Positions 18,438 to 26,349 of a stretch of DNA of 64,000 nt are shown piece by piece. A model generated the notes under the pieces. It worked only from the letters and a program-made list of their open reading frames with translations, did no database searches and was not told the DNA's origin. The position numbers were made by a program, and so were the translations under genes. Each line of letters starts with the position of its first letter. Position 1 is the stretch's first letter. The stretch spans positions 124,001 to 188,000 of the forward strand of contig NZ_SSMY01000001.1 in assembly GCF_004799495.1 (NCBI RefSeq), read 5' to 3'. This DNA is from Sphingomonas sp. (GTDB lineage: Bacteria; Pseudomonadota; Alphaproteobacteria; Sphingomonadales; Sphingomonadaceae).

Positions 18438-18701
18438 TTAAAGCCAGTGTCCGACCCCGCCATGCCACGAGCATGTGCCGCGCCTGCTCTCGCTAAAGCT
18501 CCATGAGCCGTCTCTACACTTCGCACTCGCGCCAACCGGCGCGCGATCCGCCCGCACGGGGCTTCTCACCCGATCGCCGCTCTTGGCGGTGTAGAAGCCT
18601 GAGCCGGCGCGATAGGTAGTCGAGTACCGATGGTGACGCGCATCGGAAGCGGCCGGCGCAATCGCGACGGCCAGCGCCATAGCAGCAAGGATCCACCTCA
18701 T
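18438..18701 (-). CDS. DUF3761 small secreted protein
   Basis: 87 residues with a signal peptide (residues 1-20, ..AASDA) and the DUF3761 ending, in which Cys62 of CRDGSWSF and Cys77 of GTCSWHGGVGHWL probably form a disulphide. The domain is short and common in proteobacterial accessory regions; no activity is known. It is probably periplasmic or released. It is transcribed leftward, with the DUF2188-like gene upstream. Confidence 0.8.
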   Translation of the reverse strand: MRWILAAMALAVAIAPAASDARHHRYSTTYRAGSGFYTAKSGDRVRSPVRADRAPVGASAKCRDGSWSFSESRRGTCSWHGGVGHWL

Positions 18702-18704
18702 CGG

Positions 18705-18929
18705 TTACTCGGCGTGACGCCAATGGTCGGGATTGCTTTTGGCGTTCTGCCGATGCCGCACCCTCGCCACGAGCGGACGATGCCCGCGTGCCTTCGCCCA
18801 ATCGATGGCTTCACGTTGCGTCTTGGCCGTGGTGAGCACGCTATCGGCATGATCTTCAACCACGTAGTCCGTAATAGGATCGTGCTCCGGCCGATTTTTC
18901 GGACGCGCCTCGATGTAAACGTTAGCCAT
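18705..18929 (-). CDS. Small DUF2188-like protein
   Basis: 74 residues from ATG 18929, preceded by GGGAGAATCC as ribosome-binding site. The order MANVYIEARPK..., DYVVEDHADSVL, TQREAIDWAKARGHRPLVARVRH matches the pattern of DUF2188-type proteins, in which a short beta-hairpin is followed by a helix holding the 'T..EAI..A' stretch. Small proteins of this type are frequent in phages and islands; no function is known. It is three bases from the DUF3761 gene and likely in the same transcript. Confidence 0.65.
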   Translation of the reverse strand: MANVYIEARPKNRPEHDPITDYVVEDHADSVLTTAKTQREAIDWAKARGHRPLVARVRHRQNAKSNPDHWRHAE

Positions 18930-19125
18930 TGGATTCTCCCTGCCCGACTTAAGCGGGCACGGAGGATTGCACATTGCCGCGCACGGCGCACCACTGTGAC
19001 GTGACCGAAATGGATAATCGTGGCTGCACTCCGGGGATACAGGACGCCATAGCGCGCCGCGGCATCATTTGAGGAATCATGGTCCTCGCTTTCCTACAGA
19101 CCCTACTTTCGCATACCATCCGCCC

Positions 19126-19271
19126 ATGCCGTTCCCCGACCCATTCGATCGTGACAAGCCCGCCTGGAAACGGCACGCCGAGGCGATCGAGTATTGGGTG
19201 GTGGGGTGCTTGTAGCCGGCGCCTGGGTTTTCGGGATCTATTGCGGGATTCGCGGTCTATTTGCCGCATGA
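19126..19271 (+). pseudogene. Frameshifted small single-TM protein gene
   Basis: From ATG 19126 the frame reads MPFPDPFDRDKPAWKRHAEA and stops after 29 codons at a TAG. One base more in the G run at 19198-19205 would continue it into VLVAGAWVFGIYCGIRGLFA, a good membrane segment, ending at TGA 19269-19271. The intact form would be about 50 residues with a cytoplasmic polar head and one TM helix. Its stop overlaps a 24-codon frame that in turn overlaps the next broken gene (both ATGA), as in a chain of coupled small phage genes. A sequencing error in the G run is the alternative. Confidence 0.6.
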
Positions 19272-19338
19272 TGTGGCCCAACCGCAACCCAACACTGGCC
19301 AAAGTAGAGCTCGATCAGGCGCTGGTGGTCGACGGTCG

Positions 19339-19522
19339 ATGACCCCAAAGGAAGAGCGGCAGGCCGAAGCTTACGCTGTTTGGAAGCGTCACGGCGAACA
19401 CGCACCCGCTTGTGGCAGAGCGCATCGGCGCGTCGGCGTTGAACGGTGACATCGCTGGTGTGAAACGCTGGAAGGAGATAGCAGCCGAAATGGACGAATT
19501 GATACATGCAATTCGCCTGTGA
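19339..19522 (+). pseudogene. Frameshifted DUF6961-like small protein gene
   Basis: ATG 19339 begins MTPKEERQAEAYAVWKRHGE, then the frame runs into a stop after 36 codons. In the +1 frame the downstream bases read LVAERIGASALNGDIAGVKR, followed by WKEIAAEMDEL, ending at TGA 19520-19522. The joined product of about 60 residues matches the helix-helix pattern of DUF6961-type proteins found in sphingomonad phages. The break lies at about 19405-19412, consistent with loss of two bases or gain of one. Confidence 0.6.
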
Positions 19523-19600
19523 ATTATTCTGGCAAGACTTCGCTTTAGCGGCGCTCGGATGATCTTCTTTTGATCTTCGTCATATGGCAATTCCTTCGAA

Positions 19601-20092
19601 ATGGAGGAAAGCCGAGTCTGTGTTCTCAGCCCGCGTGAGCGCGAGTGCCTACTGCTCGTTGGAAAGGGAAAAACAGCCGGCGTGATCGCGAATGCGATCG
19701 GCATCAGCGAAAACACTGTGAACGGATACATCGCAAGCGGCATGGCGAAGCTCGGCGCCGCAACCCGCCGTGAGGCGGGGTATGTCGTGCTCGAGCATGA
19801 GCGTGCGGGCCCGCAGTTTCAGGCCGACTTGAATCTGCGGGTGGCGGATTCATATCGATCGCCAGCATTTGAGCCGGGCCGGTTCAGCGACGACGACAAG
19901 GGGTCGGGCGCCGCGGCGAGCCGGGACGAGGGGTCAAAAAGGGTTGCGGGCACTGGCTTACGTCCGCTGAAAACATTGGCGCTCATTGCGGTAATTCTCG
20001 CTGCGCTGCTGATTGTCGTTTCAGCGATCAAGCCATTGGTCGAAGGCGGACGCGAGATCGCGAACATGGTCCAACCTGGCCGACCTCATTAG
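19601..20092 (+). CDS. LuxR-type HTH protein with C-terminal membrane anchor
   Basis: 163 residues. Residues 8-65 (LSPRERECLLLVGKGKTAGV, then ENTVNGYIASGMAKLG) form a LuxR/FixJ C-terminal helix-turn-helix, here at the N-terminus with no receiver domain. After a polar linker, residues 126-147 (LALIAVILAALLIVVSAI) are a transmembrane segment, so the DNA-binding part would be held on the cytoplasmic face. This layout is common in sphingomonad prophages and islands; the role is unproven but a membrane-tethered regulator of element genes is plausible. The gene is the first of a short rightward series leading to the tail-fibre gene. Confidence 0.8.
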   Translation: MEESRVCVLSPRERECLLLVGKGKTAGVIANAIGISENTVNGYIASGMAKLGAATRREAGYVVLEHERAGPQFQADLNLRVADSYRSPAFEPGRFSDDDKGSGAAASRDEGSKRVAGTGLRPLKTLALIAVILAALLIVVSAIKPLVEGGREIANMVQPGRPH

Positions 20093-20118
20093 CCGCCTAA
20101 GCGCGGTGGAGGGCACCA

Positions 20119-20463
20119 ATGGCGTCGAAGCGAGATATTATCAGAGTTCGCCAATCTTTGGCGAACGAAGTGGCGCAGCAATTCTTGCCTCTCGAGGATA
20201 CAGCGAACGCGATGGCGGCGCAGGCCGCCGCCCTTGTGGTGTCGCTAGTGGTCGGCCACAACGAGGCGGCCTTGCCACCAACGGCCGGTCTCGACGCGCT
20301 CAATCACGTTTCAGAGGCGGCGCGGCTCGCAACCCAAGCAAGAGCACACGTTGCGCAAGCCCATGTCGCCCTTCGCGCTTTGCCAGCCGAATTCGGATTG
20401 GACTTTTCCCAGCCGGAGTGTCCGCCCGACTTCACTGCCGTAACGCCATTGCGCGCTGTTTGA
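20119..20463 (+). CDS. Hypothetical island protein (114 aa)
   Basis: I do not recognise a family. It is almost entirely helical and Ala-rich (ANAMAAQAAALVVSLVVGHN, HVAQAHVALRALPAE), with no signal peptide. The start at 20119 lies 27 bases after the LuxR-HTH stop. The length and composition resemble small structural or accessory proteins that precede tail fibres in sphingomonad phages, but no motif proves this. Confidence 0.6.
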   Translation: MASKRDIIRVRQSLANEVAQQFLPLEDTANAMAAQAAALVVSLVVGHNEAALPPTAGLDALNHVSEAARLATQARAHVAQAHVALRALPAEFGLDFSQPECPPDFTAVTPLRAV

Positions 20464-20505
20464 TCTGGGTTGACCGGACCACGGGCCGCATGGTTCGGTC
20501 ACTGC

Positions 20506-20946
20506 ATGCCTGGTTGGACCTATTGGTACGTCGTTCTCTTCTGGCCTTCACTCGCCATCGTCGCAGGGCTGTGCGTCTGGAAAGGAGACGCCCCAACGAA
20601 GCTGGCGGCGGCGATCTTCGCGGCGGGAATGTTGGTCAGCAAGGCTTTAACCCCTTCCGATATGTTCAGCCACTTGGAGGTTGGCATCGCGACAGTGGAC
20701 GCGACGTTGGCGATACTCCTGACCGGCCTGTGCATGCGTTGCCCGCGCCTCTGGCTGATACTACTGGCGGCGATCCAGATTGCTGCTTGTCTCGGACACG
20801 CTTCCCGGATGCTGGGGATGCAGCACTCGAGATTGACCTACGCGATTTTGACGGGGAGCGCTGGGTATCCGGCACTGATCGTTTTGTGCTGTGGCTTGAT
20901 CGGGTCTATCCGGAGCCGGACTATCCTGAAAAGCCGCCGTGTCTGA
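20506..20946 (+). CDS. Small polytopic membrane protein (146 aa)
   Basis: From ATG 20506 the product is MPGWTYWYVVLFWPSLAIVA and has four or more hydrophobic segments (about 5-25, 30-48, 62-80, 85-105, 117-137). A TTG at 20470 would add 12 polar residues. No family is recognised; in position it resembles unassigned membrane proteins near holins in phages, but lysis genes are not otherwise seen. Its 3' end overlaps a second open frame (20886-21098) that may also be coding. Confidence 0.6.
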   Translation: MPGWTYWYVVLFWPSLAIVAGLCVWKGDAPTKLAAAIFAAGMLVSKALTPSDMFSHLEVGIATVDATLAILLTGLCMRCPRLWLILLAAIQIAACLGHASRMLGMQHSRLTYAILTGSAGYPALIVLCCGLIGSIRSRTILKSRRV

Positions 20947-21098
20947 GGCTCGCGCGTCGCTATCATCGTGACCACAGAAGCCAAGTCTCGGACGTGCTAT
21001 GTGCGGCTGGCGTCACCTGGGCAGCCGATCAGGACGAGAGTGATTTGATCGACGAACTCGCGCATGCCTTCGGTCTGTGGCGGTTTTACGGGGGCTGA
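20886..21098 (+). CDS. Possible overlapping small protein (70 aa)
   Basis: A frame starting at GTG 20886, inside the end of the membrane-protein gene, gives VLWLDRVYPEPDYPEKPPCL and continues to a TGA at 21098 with a balanced, protein-like composition (acidic C-terminus DESDLIDELAHAFGLW). The last 150 bases contain no other frame that looks better. No ribosome-binding site is clear and the start is GTG, so this is a weak call. Confidence 0.3.
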   Translation: MLWLDRVYPEPDYPEKPPCLRLARRYHRDHRSQVSDVLCAAGVTWAADQDESDLIDELAHAFGLWRFYGG

Positions 21099-21262
21099 CG
21101 CCTAGCTTGCATTAATGGCCTCGTGCTGCGCAACCGCCAAGGACCCCACCCCGGCAGCGCCACCGAACGGACTAAGCCACCGAACGCACCGCGCGCCGAA
21201 GCGGCGCCCTGTCAAAATCGCATCCGTAAGCGCGCCGAATGACGGCCCGCCCGGAGCGACAC

Positions 21263-22690
21263 ATGAAGATTTCCGCCTTACCCGCCGTCACCGAGCCCAC
21301 GGGCAGCGAGCAGGCTGTCGTCGTCGATACCGACGGTAGTGCCAAGCGCGTCGACGTATCGTCGCTCGTCGCCGCAGGCGCTCGAGCGGCAGTCGCCGAT
21401 CAGGTGACGGCGGCGGCCGCCAGCGCCGCCGATGCGGCGGATGCAAAAGTGGCCAGCGAGTCCGCCCGGGACGCAGCCGTTGCGGCAAAGAACACAGCCG
21501 CCGACGACGCCGCAGCCGCCCTGACAAGCGCGAACAACGCCGAAGCATCTAACACCAATGCCAACGCGCAACGGCTTCTAGCCGTGGGCGCGGCCGGCTC
21601 CGCGTCCAATTCGGCGGCGGCGGCGCTTGTCGCGCAGCAAAATGCCGAAGCGGCGGCGTCGGCGCCTGGTCTGACGATCGTCGGCGGCGTGGGTTATACG
21701 CAGCGGCCCGCGGTGATCGGCGTGCCGGTCGGTAGCACCATTTACGAAATGAGCTCCGGCGGGCAGTCAGCGCTCATTCCGCCCGTCCTGCAATTGACCA
21801 AGATCGGCGCGGGCACCACGGACAACATAGTCGAGGGCGTGCACTTCGAAGACAGTAGCAAGCCGATCGTCCTTCAATTCGGACGTAACCGGGGTAATGG
21901 GATCGTAGGGGATCCGGGCTTCGGCAAGCAATCCCAGGCCGGCGATCGCCTGTTTATCATGGGCGTTTATGGCGGCCTGAACAGCGACGGCACGGGCTCC
22001 GCATTCAGTCACGCGGGCTACCTCAAATGGACCGCCGAGGGCGCTGCGGTCAGCGGCGACATGGATTCGTTCTTCCACCTGCAGCCCGGCACAGCGAGCG
22101 CGGCCGATGCCGGCGCTGGTAACGGCGTCCAAGGCAACCACAAGTCGCAAATCGCGCTCTCCGGGCCGTACAAGGCCGCATATCTGCAGGGCGCGGACTA
22201 TGGAGCGGTCGTGCGGGTCGGCCCCGGTGGGACCGCAATGCCATCGATGGTAATCGACGGGGCGGCTGCCTTATCGACCACGGTAATTGCCGGCAGCGTC
22301 GAGTACCTGGCTGCCGATGGCCGGTTTTATCTCGGCGTCGGAACGACGTTGGCCCGTGAGGTAGTCCTGACGCAAAAGCCGTTTTCGGTAGGCAGCGTCA
22401 CACAGCCGGCGGGGACGACAGTTACCTATCGTTCCGGCGCGGACTGGGTCGAACTCACGATCGTCGTCGGAGGGGCCGACGTTACGACGTTCAATGCGCG
22501 CGTGAACTTCGCCTCGGCGCTTCCCGCGGCCCCGGTCGTTTTCGGTAGTTTCTACTCGAACGATACCGGGACCACCTCGCCGATCTTTCAATACAGCGGA
22601 CTGACGACGCGCCTGCAAATCGCGCTATTTGCGAGCACCCTGAAGGCCGGGGTTACCTATACCGTCGCGTGCATGTTGCGGCAGCCTTAG
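21263..22690 (+). CDS. Phage tail-fibre-like protein
   Basis: 475 residues from ATG 21263. The N-terminus MKISALPAVTEPTGSEQAVV resembles the attachment domain of many phage tail fibres. Residues 40-135 are an Ala/Asn-rich coiled coil (AAAASAADAADAKVASESAR), as in fibre shafts. The rest is beta-rich with Gly/Ser repeats and should form a trimeric receptor-binding tip. No chaperone gene follows. It is rightward, far from and opposite to the tape-measure operon, so the phage tail module of this element is split and rearranged. Confidence 0.72.
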   Translation: MKISALPAVTEPTGSEQAVVVDTDGSAKRVDVSSLVAAGARAAVADQVTAAAASAADAADAKVASESARDAAVAAKNTAADDAAAALTSANNAEASNTNANAQRLLAVGAAGSASNSAAAALVAQQNAEAAASAPGLTIVGGVGYTQRPAVIGVPVGSTIYEMSSGGQSALIPPVLQLTKIGAGTTDNIVEGVHFEDSSKPIVLQFGRNRGNGIVGDPGFGKQSQAGDRLFIMGVYGGLNSDGTGSAFSHAGYLKWTAEGAAVSGDMDSFFHLQPGTASAADAGAGNGVQGNHKSQIALSGPYKAAYLQGADYGAVVRVGPGGTAMPSMVIDGAAALSTTVIAGSVEYLAADGRFYLGVGTTLAREVVLTQKPFSVGSVTQPAGTTVTYRSGADWVELTIVVGGADVTTFNARVNFASALPAAPVVFGSFYSNDTGTTSPIFQYSGLTTRLQIALFASTLKAGVTYTVACMLRQP

Positions 22691-22733
22691 ACTGCGGACT
22701 AGGTCCGATGGCGCCCCCGTGGCACAAGGCGCC

Positions 22734-23093
22734 ATGACGCCCTATTCGTCGCTGGCCGATCCCGATGGCTCAAGCGCCCTGGTGGCCGCGGTGACCTGGC
22801 TGCAGGGGACGTTGCTCGGGACGGTGGCGACGACGGTCGCCGTGGTTGCGGTCGCCGCGGTCGGGTTCCTGATGCTCGGCGGGCGGATGGACTGGCGGCG
22901 TGGGGCGACGGTGATCGTGGGGTGCTTCGTGCTGTTCGGCGCGACGAGCATTGTCGCGGGGTTGCAAGGTGGGGTGGGCGATGGGATCGAGGCGCCAACT
23001 ATTCCAATCTCTGCCATCGCCCCCTCGACGGTGAGACCGTCCCCGACGCCGACTGCGGCGTATGATCCGTATGCGGGAGCGTCGGTTAGATAA
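22734..23093 (+). CDS. TrbC/VirB2-like pilin protein, orphan
   Basis: 119 residues from ATG 22734 (GTG 22719 also possible). Two hydrophobic helices (LQGTLLGTVATTVAVVAVAA and VIVGCFVLFGATSIVAG) are joined by the short basic loop GGRMDWRRGA, the layout of VirB2/TrbC conjugative pilin subunits. The C-terminal 35 residues are Pro/Thr-rich. Chromosomal VirB2-type genes normally lead a virB operon; here no other type IV secretion gene is seen. It may be a remnant of a conjugative element or an unrelated small membrane protein with a similar hairpin. Confidence 0.65.
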   Translation: MTPYSSLADPDGSSALVAAVTWLQGTLLGTVATTVAVVAVAAVGFLMLGGRMDWRRGATVIVGCFVLFGATSIVAGLQGGVGDGIEAPTIPISAIAPSTVRPSPTPTAAYDPYAGASVR

Positions 23094-23182
23094 ATGAACT
23101 GAGATATTTGCAAATTTGCACTTCTCAACCTGACGGCTTATTTTAATTTTTGTTGCCCAGTAATTGGGTAAGATTACGACAA

Positions 23183-23503
23183 CTACATCACTGATATAGT
23201 GGTGTCGACAAGCACAGGCTTATCCTTAGTTAGACGGACTTCGTAACAGTATGTAGCATATCCACCGCTGTAAGATATTTCAACACATATATTCGCGGAA
23301 TGAGTAACAGAAATATTGCGATATTTAATATTTTGCGTATCGCCTAGCCTAAGCCTAGACTTCTCTCGATTTATAGCGTCTGAAATCATCAACTGATCTC
23401 GAGGAGATACATGAGAGCTATTCCTAAATAAAGCGAAGCACGCTAGGGAAATAGCGATAATGAAAAGTAAGGATAGAGACACTTTATACCATTTAGTTTT
23501 CAT
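23183..23503 (-). CDS. Membrane-anchored small protein, candidate immunity to the RHS toxin
   Basis: 106 residues from ATG 23503, starting 11 bases after the RHS gene stop on the same strand. One N-terminal hydrophobic segment (VSLSLLFIIAISLACFAL, residues 8-25) would anchor it in the inner membrane with the remaining 80 residues in the periplasm. That part has a Cys pair (ICVEIS and ATYCYEV) and strands. Base composition is markedly AT-rich compared with all flanking genes. Position, size and composition are those of an immunity gene paired with a polymorphic toxin tip; no homologue is recognised, so the assignment rests on context. Confidence 0.6.
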   Translation of the reverse strand: MKTKWYKVSLSLLFIIAISLACFALFRNSSHVSPRDQLMISDAINREKSRLRLGDTQNIKYRNISVTHSANICVEISYSGGYATYCYEVRLTKDKPVLVDTTISVM

Positions 23504-23514
23504 AGTGCGCCCTT

Positions 23515-26349
23515 CTAACAGCCCGGGACTTGCGGCCACCAATCACCGAAGAATGCACCAGGAACCGGTAGGCAACCCCCGCCGGCAAGTCCCCATTGCT
23601 TTAATCGACCCCTCGCCCACGCGTCGAGCTGCAAGTGAACGGGATCCCAATTACCAGTTATCATTCCAAATAGATCTCTGTGGTGCCCACGCTCATGTAT
23701 TATCGTCCTAGCTATATTACTTGGACTGTTACGCATATTTCGCCACGCAAGGTCTATTGATGTCGAGTAAGTTTCCTGCCCCGTTGCCTCAACTTGCCGC
23801 CGCGTAGTCTTACCTGCGGTCTCCCCATACATGTCTTCTTTCGAAATCACGGTGTTGTCCCAATGCTGAGGACCCATCGCCGCCCCTACAAATTGGGTGG
23901 TAACCCGAAGCATCTCGGCATCTCGATCACTCCCGTAAATAGGTAGGCCACTTCTTGAAATGTCTTGGCCGGCGTGATTCTCGATGAACTCTGCGAAATC
24001 TCTCGCGAACAATGATTTGTCTCGCGCGCTCATGTCGTTATCGCGCCAAGTGCCATCGCCATTACCATCAACTTTTACGCACGGGCCAACTAAAGATCCC
24101 GTCGTCGCCACGCAGACTTCCGCGAGCCCCGTGCTGTCTGACATGTCGGTGGGATCATTCCCGGCATAGCTATATAGATTATTTTGATCGCCATACCCGA
24201 TGGGATCAGTTTGCATGAATCGCCCCAGCACGGGCGAGTAGAACCGCGCCTTGTAATACCACAGCCCTAGCTGCTCGATCCAAACCTGGCCGGTATAACC
24301 ATAGCGTCCGATATTGCCTGAGGCCGGGATGCCGTAATCGTCATAGCTGTTGATCGCGATCAACGCTCCGCTCGCGTCCGCTACCGATACGATCGAACCG
24401 CGCTCATCGCCCTGAAGAGCCCGGGGAGCGCTAATACTTGAGCCCACGTACCAGATCAGCGGATTATCGCTACCTGAACCTGCTACGTAGCGCGCCATCG
24501 TTGCGCCGGTACCATCATATTCGGCGATGCGCTGGTCACCGGCGTATGAATAGGATTCAGTCGAAGTGCCCTTGGTCACCGCGTATAGGCGCCCCAGCGT
24601 ATCGTACGTCAGTGTAGTGGTCCCGCTCGGGTCGGTCATCGCGATCAGCCGGTTCTCGACATCGTAGGTGTAAGTGCCGGTGCCATCGCTCGCCAGGTTG
24701 CCATTGGCGTCGTAACCGTACGTGCTCGTCCCCACCGTCGTGTATTGGTTCAATCCGTTGACGGCGTAAGGCTGGCTCAACGTCGGATACCCGGTTCCCG
24801 CCATCCCAGCGAATGCGTAGCTGGTATTCGACCGAATGCGACTGGTCAGTTGATTGGCTGGCGAATAGCTGAACGTCGACGTGATATCGTTCGTCGTTCC
24901 TCCCGCCAGGTCGTCGAACAGCGACGACAGGCGCGATATCGGATCGTAGCCGAACGTCGTGACGACACCTCCGCGGGTCTCGCTGCCCTCCTGACCGCGT
25001 GCATCATAGATCATCGATGCGACGGTGCCAGCATTCACGGCCACGGCGGTCAGCCGGTCCAGCCCGTCTAGTGTGTAAACCGATGCTATACCGTCACTAT
25101 ACGTGACCTTGCGCCGCACACCGTCGGGATTGTAGGCGAACGAAACCGTCCGGCTCACTCCCCCCATCGCCACTGTCTCGGAGATAGACTCACCGAACCC
25201 GTCATAGCTGACGTTCACCCCGTCGCTGCCGCTGGCGGTGTCGAACCGCGCGTAGGTCTGCAAACCGCGGAGTTCATATCCATAATATACGTCGCGCACC
25301 GCCGACGTGGGCGGTGTCGTGCACGCAAATCCGCTGACACAATTGTCAGGCACTACCTTGACGGTAATGCGGTTCAGCGCGTCATAGCCATAAGTCAGCG
25401 CGCGCCCGTCCCGCTTGAGCAACTTCGTTCGATTGCCGTTGCGGTCGTAAGTATATTTTTCACAGTCGTCGCCGGTCGTCGGCCCGGCGCTGGGACCAGC
25501 CACGATCGCGCCGAAAGCATCGGTGGTCTCCGTGATCGAGCCGATCGTGCATGCCGCCATCGATCCGGCGACCGTTTTCGACGGGAACGCCCAGGCAACC
25601 ATCCGGTCGAACCCGTCATAGGTGTAACCCGCGACGTTGCCGTTGGCGTCCTTGACGGTGAGCGGCTTGCCGTTGTCGCTATAGGTGTAGGTAACGTAAT
25701 CTTGCTGCAGCGGGGTGCCGAATGCCTTAGTGACCTTGAGCACCTGCCCAGCAAGGTCGTAGGTCGTCTTCGTAATACGGTCAGGACCGAAACTTCCGCT
25801 CGTCACCGGCGTGCAGGCGGGGGTTCCAGCAGTTGGAAGCGAACTCCACGTTGCCGAGTTCAGCCGCTGCGTCGTGCATTCGAGGCGGCCCATGCTATCG
25901 TAGCCGTATTGCGTAAGGCTGGATTGGACCCAGGCTGACGCCGTCTCGTCCCAGCCCCAGTTGGCTTCGAACGTCTTGCGGTCCATGGCATCATAGGTCA
26001 TCTCGACCTTGCTGAAGATGTGAAATCCCGCCGTGCCGTTCCACACGGGCCATGCCGCTGGTGCCACACTTTCGGATTGCCAATCCGACAACTCGCCCTT
26101 CTCGACCTTGATCAGGTTGCCGGCCGGGTCATAGGTATTGCGCACTGCGGCGTAGTGAAGTGAACCCGTCCCGTCGGGATCGGGCGCGATCGTCCCGACC
26201 ACACGCCGCGCCAGATCGTAGCGCGATGCCGCCGTGTAATCCGATGGCAAGGTTTGGGCGTGTGCCGACGTTGCCGTGATCGCAGCGAGCGCCAAGGCGG
26301 CCAAGCGCCCAGCCAGACCCACCATGTTCGCGAGCCGGCTCACGAACAC
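23515..26349 (-). CDS. Secreted YD-repeat RHS protein with C-terminal HExxH toxin-like tip
   Basis: 944 residues. A signal peptide (..ALAAITATSAHAQ) is followed by many YD repeats such as YTYDGFDRM, YGYDALNRI, YSYAGDQRI, which build the RHS/Tc-type cocoon shell. The core ends at about 705-742 with RFMQTDPIGYGDQNNLYSYA and NDPTDMSDSTGL. Residues 743-944 are a variable tip with HERGH at 885-889 (HExxH zinc-protease motif). The tip is AT-richer than the repeat region, as expected for exchanged toxin tips. Start GTG 26349 overlaps the preceding gene; ATG 26325 is an alternative that still leaves a signal peptide. Confidence 0.85.
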   Translation of the reverse strand: MFVSRLANMVGLAGRLAALALAAITATSAHAQTLPSDYTAASRYDLARRVVGTIAPDPDGTGSLHYAAVRNTYDPAGNLIKVEKGELSDWQSESVAPAAWPVWNGTAGFHIFSKVEMTYDAMDRKTFEANWGWDETASAWVQSSLTQYGYDSMGRLECTTQRLNSATWSSLPTAGTPACTPVTSGSFGPDRITKTTYDLAGQVLKVTKAFGTPLQQDYVTYTYSDNGKPLTVKDANGNVAGYTYDGFDRMVAWAFPSKTVAGSMAACTIGSITETTDAFGAIVAGPSAGPTTGDDCEKYTYDRNGNRTKLLKRDGRALTYGYDALNRITVKVVPDNCVSGFACTTPPTSAVRDVYYGYELRGLQTYARFDTASGSDGVNVSYDGFGESISETVAMGGVSRTVSFAYNPDGVRRKVTYSDGIASVYTLDGLDRLTAVAVNAGTVASMIYDARGQEGSETRGGVVTTFGYDPISRLSSLFDDLAGGTTNDITSTFSYSPANQLTSRIRSNTSYAFAGMAGTGYPTLSQPYAVNGLNQYTTVGTSTYGYDANGNLASDGTGTYTYDVENRLIAMTDPSGTTTLTYDTLGRLYAVTKGTSTESYSYAGDQRIAEYDGTGATMARYVAGSGSDNPLIWYVGSSISAPRALQGDERGSIVSVADASGALIAINSYDDYGIPASGNIGRYGYTGQVWIEQLGLWYYKARFYSPVLGRFMQTDPIGYGDQNNLYSYAGNDPTDMSDSTGLAEVCVATTGSLVGPCVKVDGNGDGTWRDNDMSARDKSLFARDFAEFIENHAGQDISRSGLPIYGSDRDAEMLRVTTQFVGAAMGPQHWDNTVISKEDMYGETAGKTTRRQVEATGQETYSTSIDLAWRNMRNSPSNIARTIIHERGHHRDLFGMITGNWDPVHLQLDAWARGRLKQWGLAGGGCLPVPGAFFGDWWPQVPGC

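Noticed and set aside
20013..21098. A 361-codon rightward frame across several small genes
   Set aside because: It runs through the frames of the LuxR-HTH, 114-residue and membrane-protein genes and has low-complexity Arg-rich composition; only its last 70 codons were kept as a weak call.
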